Assembly (NCBI GenBank): GCA_963849365.1
Contig: CAWKHA010000004.1
Span: forward strand, 1,240,001-1,304,000
Length of the DNA stretch: 64,000 bases
Source: CAVQCJ01 sp963849365
Lineage (GTDB): Bacteria; Actinomycetota; Actinomycetes; Prado026
Reading direction: 5' to 3'
The notes under the pieces are model-generated. The model was not told where the DNA came from. It did not search any database and saw nothing but the letters and a program-made list of their open reading frames with translations. The translations under genes were made by a program, and so were the position numbers. Shown piece by piece: positions 58,048-64,000 of this stretch. Positions within the stretch are counted from its first letter, which is position 1; every line of letters begins with the position of its first letter.

Positions 58048-58699
58048 ACCGCTGGTGCGCCGGTTCAGCAGCGGGGAGCGCTGGGTGCACCGCACGACGG
58101 CGCTGCTCTTCGCCGTGCTGCTGGTGACTGCGGCCGTCCTGTACTTCGCACCGCTGTCCCAGCTCGTCGGCCGCCGCCATCTGGTCGCGACGGTGCACCT
58201 GTACGCCGGGCTGGCGTCGCCGCTCCCGCTGCTGGTCGGCTGGGTCCGCTCCCGCGTGCTGCGCGCCGACGCCCGGGTGCTGAACCGCTTCAGCCCGGAC
58301 GACTGGGCGTGGCTGCGCTCGCGCGACCGGCGGTCCGGGCGCATCCCGGTCGGCAAGTTCAACGCGGGGCAGAAGCTCAACGCGGCATTCACCGTTGGCG
58401 TGGTCCTGGTGATGCTCATGACCGGCTCGGTGATGCACTGGACCGGCTGGTTCCCGCTGTCGTGGCGGACCGGCGCGACGTTCGTTCACGACTGGACCGC
58501 GTTCGCGCTGGCCGTCGTGGTGGCCGGGCACGTGTACATGGCCGGCAACGACCCCGTGGCCCGCCTGGGCCTGCGCACGGGGTGGGTGCCGCTGGCGTGG
58601 GCACGGCGAGAGCACGGGGCGTGGGCCGACTCGGCCGAGATCGAGCAGGACGCGCCGGCCGAGGACGGCCCGGCCGGCCCGGAGCGCGTCAGCCGCTGA
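58031..58699 (+). CDS. Cytochrome b/b6-type membrane subunit
   Basis: A 222-residue protein with four helices: WVHRTTALLFAVLLVTAAVL, ATVHLYAGLASPLPLLVGWV, AFTVGVVLVMLMTGSVMHWT and FVHDWTAFALAVVVAGHVYM. His residues in helices 1, 2 and 4 (WVHR, VHLY, FVHDW, GHVYM) can ligate two b hemes as in FdnI-like cytochrome b561 proteins. It is translationally coupled to the molybdoenzyme and probably acts as its membrane electron partner with quinone. Confidence 0.87.
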   Translation: MPRRPEPLVRRFSSGERWVHRTTALLFAVLLVTAAVLYFAPLSQLVGRRHLVATVHLYAGLASPLPLLVGWVRSRVLRADARVLNRFSPDDWAWLRSRDRRSGRIPVGKFNAGQKLNAAFTVGVVLVMLMTGSVMHWTGWFPLSWRTGATFVHDWTAFALAVVVAGHVYMAGNDPVARLGLRTGWVPLAWARREHGAWADSAEIEQDAPAEDGPAGPERVSR

Positions 58700-59105
58700 G
58701 CGCCCTGCTCTTGAGGGTGTCGAACTCCTCCTGCGTGATCGCCCCTGCCGCGAGCAGCTCGTGCGCGCGCGCGATCTGGTCGGCGGCGGAGCCGGTGGAG
58801 CTGCCCGAACCGGCCGCGACCGCGCGGATGTACTGCTCCTGCGCCTGCTGCACCAGCTGGTACTGCCGGCGGTCCCGGCCGGCGATCCCGTCACCGCGGC
58901 TGATGACGTACACGAGCAGCGTGACCAGCGGGAACGCGAGCAGCGCCAGCAACCACAGGGCCTTGCCCCAGCCGCTCAGGTCGTCGCTGCGGAAGACGTC
59001 GATGACGACGCGGAACAGCATGATGAAGTAGACGACCATGAAGAAGATGACGAGCAGGCTCCACAGGAAGTCGACGAGGTGCACGGTGTCTCCAGTCAGG
59101 GCCAC
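58689..59105 (-). CDS. PLDc_N and SHOCT domain membrane protein
   Basis: A 138-residue protein with two N-terminal helices (DFLWSLLVIFFMVVYFIMLF and KALWLLALLAFPLVTLLVYV) of the phospholipase-D-nuclease N-terminal type. The C-terminal short helical hairpin (SHOCT) reads ARAHELLAAGAITQEEFDTL. Common actinobacterial envelope protein of unknown role. Its 3' end overlaps the convergent cytochrome gene by 11 bases. Confidence 0.87.
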   Translation of the reverse strand: MALTGDTVHLVDFLWSLLVIFFMVVYFIMLFRVVIDVFRSDDLSGWGKALWLLALLAFPLVTLLVYVISRGDGIAGRDRRQYQLVQQAQEQYIRAVAAGSGSSTGSAADQIARAHELLAAGAITQEEFDTLKSRALSG

Positions 59106-59141
59106 CCCCGCGCACAGGGGCGGCGCAGGGGCTGCGTGAGC

Positions 59142-60989
59142 CTAGCCTGACGCGAGTGCCACCGGCGCCGCCTCGGCGACGCGGACGACGGCCGCGCAGG
59201 ACGGCCCGACGCGTACGGCGCTGTGGCGCCCGTCGACAGCGGCCGCGTCGCCGCGCCAGGACAGGACGACCTCGGCGGACGTGACCTCGGCACCGAGCTC
59301 GATGTCGGTGTGCTCCGCGCCGAGGTTCACGACGGTGCGCCAGCCGTCGCGGGCCAGCGCGAACCACTCCGGCCGGCCGGCCCGGCCGTTGGACCACGAG
59401 CACCGCACACCGGCCGCGGTGCCGGTCGCGGCCCGTGCCGCGGGTCCCAGCCCGGGCTCCGCGCGCCGCAGCGCGAGCAGGTCGCGGTACCAGCGCACCA
59501 TCTGCGGGTCGACCGCCGCATCGCGCCGCGGGTCGAGCCGGGAACGCCCGAACGTCCCCGGGTCCTGCGGGTCCGGGACCGTCTCCTGCACCCAGGAGTG
59601 CCCGGCGAACTCGCGGCGCCGGCCGGACGTGACGGTGTCTCCGAGCCGGGCGTCGGCGAACGAGGTGAAGTACTGCCAGGGCGTGGTCGCCCCCCACTCC
59701 TCGCCCATGAACAGCATCGGCGTGTACGGGAGGGTGAGCAGCAGCGCGGCGGCGCACGCGGCCCGGTCGCGGCCGGCGAGGGTGGCGATGCGCTCGCCGA
59801 GCGCGCGGTTGCCGACCTGGTCGTGCGTCTGCACCGAGACGACGAACCGCCACGGGTCGGTGCGGGCCCAGTCGACGGCGCGGCCGTGCGTGCGCCGCCG
59901 GAACGACGACCACCGTCCGTCGTGCAGGAACCCCCGTTCGAGCGCGTGCGCGACCGAGGCACCGGACGCGAAGTCGGCGTAGTACTCCTGCGTCTCGTCG
60001 GTCAGCAGCCAGTGCAGTGCGTGGTGCACGTCGTCGTCCCACTGTGCGGTCAGGCCGAGACCACCCCCGCCGGGCAGCCTCGGCAGCACCGTCGCCGGGT
60101 CGTTGCGGTCGGTCTCGGCGACGAGCGCCAGTGGCCGGCCGAGGCGCTCGGCCAGCGCGTCGACGGCGGTGGCCAGCTCCTCGGGGTAGGTCAGCGCCCG
60201 GTCGTCGCGCAGCGCGTGCAGCGCGTCCAGTCGCAGCCCGTCCAGGTGGAAGTCGGTCAGCCAGCGCGCCGAGCTCTCGACGAGGATCGAGCGCACGTCG
60301 TCGGACCAGGCCGCGTCCAGGTTGACCGCGGCTCCCCACGGCGTCGCGTGGGAGCCGGTCAGGAACGGCCCGAACGCGTCCCAGTGGTTGCCGCTGGGGC
60401 CCAGGTGGTTCTGCACGACGTCCAGGACCACCGCCAGGCCGTGCGCGTGCGCCGCGTCCACGAACCGGCACAGCGCGTCCGGTCCGCCGTACGGCTCGTG
60501 CACCGCGTCGATCGCGACGCTGTCGTACCCCCAGCCGTGAGTCCCGTCGAAGGCGGCCACCGGCATCAGCTCGACGTGGCTCACCCCCAGGTCGCTCAGG
60601 TACGGCAGGTACTCGGCCGCGGAGTCCAGCGTGCCGCGCGGGGTGAAGGTCCCCACGTGCAGCTCGTACACGACGCCGCCGTCCGCGAGCGAGCGCCCGG
60701 CCCAGCCGTGGTCGTGCCAGGCGTACGTGCCGGGGTCCCATACCTGCGCGGGACCGTGCACCCCGTCCGGCAGCCGGCGCGCGAGCGGGTCGGGCAGCGG
60801 CTCGCCCGCGTCGAGGGCGAGCAGGTACCGGGCACCGTGCCGCAGCCAGTCCACTTCGCCGGCGTACCAACCGGGCCGCCCGTCCTCGGGGTCCAGCCGC
60901 ACTGCGGGTCCGGCCGCCCCGCCGGCTGCTGCGGGCGGCACCACCTCTACACCGGCGCGGGCGTCCGGCGCCCAGACACGCAGCCGCAC
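59142..60989 (-). CDS. treZ: Malto-oligosyltrehalose trehalohydrolase
   Basis: A 615-residue GH13 enzyme that cleaves trehalose from maltooligosyltrehalose made by TreY. N-terminal beta domain (VWAPDARAGVEVVPPAAAGG), then GH13 motifs AVVLDVVQNHLGPSGNHWDA, FHLDGLRLDALHALRDDRAL (nucleophile Asp) and LALVAETDRNDP (acid/base Glu), and SVQTHDQVGNRALGERI. GTG start, one base after the treY stop. Length normal. Confidence 0.95.
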   Translation of the reverse strand: MRLRVWAPDARAGVEVVPPAAAGGAAGPAVRLDPEDGRPGWYAGEVDWLRHGARYLLALDAGEPLPDPLARRLPDGVHGPAQVWDPGTYAWHDHGWAGRSLADGGVVYELHVGTFTPRGTLDSAAEYLPYLSDLGVSHVELMPVAAFDGTHGWGYDSVAIDAVHEPYGGPDALCRFVDAAHAHGLAVVLDVVQNHLGPSGNHWDAFGPFLTGSHATPWGAAVNLDAAWSDDVRSILVESSARWLTDFHLDGLRLDALHALRDDRALTYPEELATAVDALAERLGRPLALVAETDRNDPATVLPRLPGGGGLGLTAQWDDDVHHALHWLLTDETQEYYADFASGASVAHALERGFLHDGRWSSFRRRTHGRAVDWARTDPWRFVVSVQTHDQVGNRALGERIATLAGRDRAACAAALLLTLPYTPMLFMGEEWGATTPWQYFTSFADARLGDTVTSGRRREFAGHSWVQETVPDPQDPGTFGRSRLDPRRDAAVDPQMVRWYRDLLALRRAEPGLGPAARAATGTAAGVRCSWSNGRAGRPEWFALARDGWRTVVNLGAEHTDIELGAEVTSAEVVLSWRGDAAAVDGRHSAVRVGPSCAAVVRVAEAAPVALASG

Positions 60990-60990
60990 G

Positions 60991-63429
60991 TCAGGCGTCC
61001 GCGCGCACGAGCAGGGCCACCGGCCAGGTCAGCAGGTCGGCAGCCGGGACTGCGCCGTCGCCACCGGGCACGTGCGCGGTCCCGGTGAGCAGGTCGGTCC
61101 ACCGGCCCTCCGGGAGGACGACCCGGGTCGGGCCCCAGCCGCCGCCGGCGGCCAGCCGCAGCGCCAGCCGGGTCGCGACCACCGCCACCCGGCCGGCCCG
61201 GACGAAGCCGACCGCGTGCGCGGCCACCGGGCCGTCGGCGCTGACCGGCTCGTACCCGGCGTCCGCGCCGAACCAGTCCGGGTGCTCCCGGCGCAGCCGC
61301 AGCCCGAGCGCGGTCAGCCGGGCCTTCGCCGCGGGCAGGTCGGCTGCCGGGTCCGGGACCCGGGCGAGCGCGCGGTCCAGCACCGCGGACAGCTCGGCGA
61401 CGTCGGGGGCCGAGCGGTTGTCCGGGTCGGTGAGGCGCAGGCTCACCGACTCGCACCCGGGGTAGATGTCCGGTACACCGGGCAGGCCGAGCTGGACCGC
61501 ACGCTGGCCGAGGCAGTTGGCGACGAAGCCGGGCTGCAGCCGCTGGACCATCGCCGCGATGCTCCCGGTCACCGTCTCGTCGGCCAGCACCCGCTGCACG
61601 TACGCACCGAGGTCGTCCTCGAAAGCGTGGTCGGGGGAGGTCCACGACGTGCGCAGCCTGGCCTCGCGCGCGGCCTTGACCAGGTACGTCGTCAGCCGTC
61701 CGGCGTCCAGCGGCCAGGCTCCGACCAACGTCTGCCAGAGCAGCCACCCGAGCCGGCCGTCGCCGAGCTCGCCCGCCAGCGCCCGCCAGCCGCGCACGGC
61801 GGCCACCCACTCGGCGGGGACCTCGCTGACGGCGGCCAGCCGGGCGCGCACGTCCTCGCTGCGCTTGGTGTCGTGCGTCGACAGCGCGGACATCGCGTCC
61901 GGCCGTGCGGCCAGGCGGCGGCGCGCGAACGCGTGCAGGTGCTCGGGCTCCGCGCCGAAGCGGTCCGGCCGGCAGCCCACCTCGGCCAGTCCGGTCAGCG
62001 GGAACCAGCGGTAGGCGGCGGTGTCCTCGACCCCCTTGGCCATCGCGGGCCCGGTGGTCTGCTGGAAGCGCACGCAGAACTCGTCCTTGCGCGGGCCCCG
62101 CCCGAGCCGGCCCAGGGCCAGGTCGCGCAGCAGGACGGTCTCGGCCGCGCGCTCCGGGAGGCGGGCGGCGGCGACCCGCGCGGCGGCCTCGAGCACCTCG
62201 ACCGCGCCCGCGGGCGCCGGTTCGCCCGGGACCACGTACGCCCGGTACACCGGCACAGCCGCCAGCAGCTCGAAGACGGCCTCCGTCAGCCCGCGCAGCG
62301 AGTGGTCGCGAAGCCGCAGCTCCTCCTGGCACACCTCGTGCGCGACCTGTGCGAGCCGGTCCACCTCGGCGACCAGCGGGCCGCGCAGCACGTCGCGCCG
62401 GGCCCGGTCGGCCGCCTCGGGCCAGGTCTCGTCGGCGCCGGCCAGCTCGGCGAAGGCCGCGGTCAGGACCGGGGCGCCCTCGGGGTCGACGAAGGTCGCG
62501 CCGACGGCGGCGAGCGCGTCGTAGCCGGTGGTCCCCGCGCAGGGCCAGTCCGCCGGCAGCTCCTCGCCCTCCTCGAGGATCTTCTCGACGACGACCCAGG
62601 TGCCGGCCGGAGCCGCGGCCACCAGCCGGGTCAGGTAGCCGCGCGGGTCGGCCAGGCCGTCGGGGTGGTCGATGCGCAGGCCGGTGGCGATCCCCTCGGC
62701 GAGCAGCCGCAGCACCACCGAGTGGGTCGCGGCGAAGACCGCGGGATCCTCCACCCGCAGCCCGACCAGCGTGTCGACGTCGAAGAACCGGCGGTAGTTG
62801 AGCTCCTCGTCGGCCACCCGCCAGAACGCGAGCCGGTACGCCTGCGCCGCCAGCAGCTCCTCCAGGGGCAGGCCTTCGGTGCCCGGACGCACCGGCAGCA
62901 CGTGCTCGAAGTAGCGCACCACCGGCTCGCCGTCCGGACCGCCGGTGCCCTCGAGCACGATCTCGCCCGCGTCCAGGCACTCGTCGATGCGCCGGCCCAG
63001 GAACGGCAGCAGCACCGGACGGTCGGCGCTCCAGTCGACGTCGAGCCACGCGGCGTGCGGGGACGCGGCCCCGTCGCGCAGGACCGACCACACGACGCGG
63101 TTGAGGTGCTCGGGCACCGTCATCGCCATGTGGTTCGGGACCACGTCCAGCACGATGCCCAGGCCGCGCTCGCGCAGCCGAGTGGCCGCGGCGAGCAGCC
63201 CGGCCTCGCCGCCGAGCTCGGGGTCGATCCGGGAGTGGTCCACCACGTCGTACCCGTGCTGCGAGCCGGGTGCCGCGGCCAGCACCGGCGACAGGTACGC
63301 GTGGCTGACCCCGAGCCGGTCGAGGTGGCCGCACATCGCCGCCAGCTCGGCGAAGCCGTGCGTCGGGGTCAGCTGGACGCGGTAGGTCCCGGTCGGGACC
63401 GTCGCCGCCGCGCGCGGCCCGCCCGTCAC
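60991..63429 (-). CDS. treY: Malto-oligosyltrehalose synthase
   Basis: An 812-residue GH13_26 enzyme that turns the reducing end of malto-oligosaccharides into a trehalose unit. The N-terminus TYRVQLTPTHGFAELAAMCG and SHAYLSPVLAAAPGSQHGYD are diagnostic. Catalytic regions: IVLDVVPNHMA, GLRIDHPDGLADPRGYLTRL (Asp) and VVVEKILEEGEELP (Glu), and ALSTHDTKRSEDVRARLAAV. The GTG at 63429 overlaps the treX stop by 4 bases. Confidence 0.95.
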   Translation of the reverse strand: MTGGPRAAATVPTGTYRVQLTPTHGFAELAAMCGHLDRLGVSHAYLSPVLAAAPGSQHGYDVVDHSRIDPELGGEAGLLAAATRLRERGLGIVLDVVPNHMAMTVPEHLNRVVWSVLRDGAASPHAAWLDVDWSADRPVLLPFLGRRIDECLDAGEIVLEGTGGPDGEPVVRYFEHVLPVRPGTEGLPLEELLAAQAYRLAFWRVADEELNYRRFFDVDTLVGLRVEDPAVFAATHSVVLRLLAEGIATGLRIDHPDGLADPRGYLTRLVAAAPAGTWVVVEKILEEGEELPADWPCAGTTGYDALAAVGATFVDPEGAPVLTAAFAELAGADETWPEAADRARRDVLRGPLVAEVDRLAQVAHEVCQEELRLRDHSLRGLTEAVFELLAAVPVYRAYVVPGEPAPAGAVEVLEAAARVAAARLPERAAETVLLRDLALGRLGRGPRKDEFCVRFQQTTGPAMAKGVEDTAAYRWFPLTGLAEVGCRPDRFGAEPEHLHAFARRRLAARPDAMSALSTHDTKRSEDVRARLAAVSEVPAEWVAAVRGWRALAGELGDGRLGWLLWQTLVGAWPLDAGRLTTYLVKAAREARLRTSWTSPDHAFEDDLGAYVQRVLADETVTGSIAAMVQRLQPGFVANCLGQRAVQLGLPGVPDIYPGCESVSLRLTDPDNRSAPDVAELSAVLDRALARVPDPAADLPAAKARLTALGLRLRREHPDWFGADAGYEPVSADGPVAAHAVGFVRAGRVAVVATRLALRLAAGGGWGPTRVVLPEGRWTDLLTGTAHVPGGDGAVPAADLLTWPVALLVRADA

Positions 63430-64000
63430 GACTCGCGGCGGAGCAGGATCAGGCCGCGTCCGGGCACCGTCCTGGTCTTGCCGGCGGCCAGCACCTGGGT
63501 GGCCTCGGCGCCGGCGGTCTGGGCCTCGTCGGCCGCCGTGTCGAGCACGACCGCCCACTCGCTGCCGAACGACGCGTCCGGCAGCACGAAGTCCAGCGGC
63601 TCGTCGTGGCCGTTCATGAACAGCAGGAACGAGTCGTCGGTGACGGGCTCGCCGCGCAGGTCGACGTCGGGCAGCGCCGAGCCGTTCAGGAACACCCCGA
63701 CCGCTCGGGTGTAGCCGTCCGTCCAGTCCTTGTCGCCCATCGGCCGCCCGTCGGTGCGGAACCAGGCGATCTCGTCGTCTGCATGGGCCCCGCGCACGTC
63801 GTGGCCCTGGAAGAACCGGCGCCGCCGGAACACCGAGTGCTGGCGGCGCAGGGCCACCAGGCGCCCGGTGAACTCGAGCAGGTCCTCGTCGACGGCCCCG
63901 TCCGACCAGTCGACCCAAGCGAGCGGGGTGTCCTGGCAGTACGCGTTGTTGTTGCCGTGCTGGGTGCGGCCGAGCTCGTCGCCGTGCAGCAGCATCGGCA
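63426..64000 (-). CDS. treX: Glycogen debranching enzyme TreX/GlgX, C-terminal part (5' end outside window)
   Basis: The last 190 or so codons of a GH13 isoamylase-type debrancher. MLLHGDELGRTQHGNNNAYC and WVDWSDGAVDEDLLEFTGRL are strictly typical; FLNGSALPDVDLRGEPVTDD and SFLLFMNGHDEPLDF form the C-terminal beta domain. It removes alpha-1,6 branches of glycogen to supply linear maltodextrins to TreY. First gene in the treX-treY-treZ operon. Confidence 0.94.
   Translation of the reverse strand, partial: PMLLHGDELGRTQHGNNNAYCQDTPLAWVDWSDGAVDEDLLEFTGRLVALRRQHSVFRRRRFFQGHDVRGAHADDEIAWFRTDGRPMGDKDWTDGYTRAVGVFLNGSALPDVDLRGEPVTDDSFLLFMNGHDEPLDFVLPDASFGSEWAVVLDTAADEAQTAGAEATQVLAAGKTRTVPGRGLILLRRES

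Noticed and set aside
1..64000. tRNA, rRNA or CRISPR arrays
   Set aside because: Reading both strands I found no cloverleaf with a TTCRA loop, no rRNA-like sequence and no repeat-spacer array.

Overview
The window is very GC-rich and densely packed, with many GTG starts and 4-base start/stop overlaps. Its gene families (CbbX-type red Rubisco, DUF2510, Rv0081-0087-like operon, treXYZ) point to a member of the Actinomycetota; I cannot place it below phylum. The gene content suggests a facultative chemolithoautotroph: Calvin-cycle genes, [NiFe]-hydrogenase maturation genes and an energy-converting-hydrogenase-like membrane complex lie within 42 kb.

Layout. (1) 0-2.3 kb: end of a hydrogenase maturation operon, hypC-hypD-hypE, with hypD broken by one extra base. 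(2) 2.3-19 kb: an accessory region of small or orphan genes (DUF2510 protein, lipoproteins, ABM-like proteins, an ABC-2 exporter, a PheS-like ligase with a possible leader peptide, a GNAT). It holds a truncated IS481-type element, an ISL3 element that has been interrupted by an IS256-type element, a decayed Rid-like gene, and a short repeat with core near CCCGCGAACGGCACATCGG. (3) 19-31.4 kb: Calvin-cycle cluster. The operon rpe-tkt-prk-cbbY runs leftward; a NarL-type two-component pair, class I aldolase and cbbR follow; cbbL-cbbS-cbbX plus one unknown gene run rightward. (4) 31.4-34.1 kb: a frameshifted permease, an alpha/beta hydrolase and a class II aldolase. (5) 34.3-41.7 kb: ArsR regulator plus six overlapping genes for a group-4-hydrogenase-like complex. 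Its large subunit has lost all four NiFe-binding cysteines, so it resembles the 'Ehr' complexes and the Rv0081-Rv0087 gene order of Mycobacterium tuberculosis. (6) 41.7-48.6 kb: secreted and hypothetical proteins, a PAP2 protein, an Ig-like repeat protein and a CaiB/BaiF CoA-transferase. (7) 48.6-55.9 kb: glucoside locus with GH1 beta-glucosidase, sugar ABC importer, LacI regulator and PfkB kinase. (8) 56-59.1 kb: CPA1 antiporter, sulfite-oxidase-like molybdoenzyme with a cytochrome b partner, and a SHOCT protein. (9) 59.1-64 kb: treX-treY-treZ, making trehalose from glycogen.

How they fit together: CO2 is fixed by CbbLS, repaired by CbbX, with misfire products removed by CbbY. Prk, Tkt, Rpe and aldolase regenerate ribulose bisphosphate under CbbR and perhaps the two-component pair. 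The hyp genes imply a true hydrogenase elsewhere in the genome. Fixed carbon can be stored as glycogen and turned into trehalose.

Caution: at least five otherwise well-conserved genes carry single-base indels, so assembly or sequencing error is a serious possibility.
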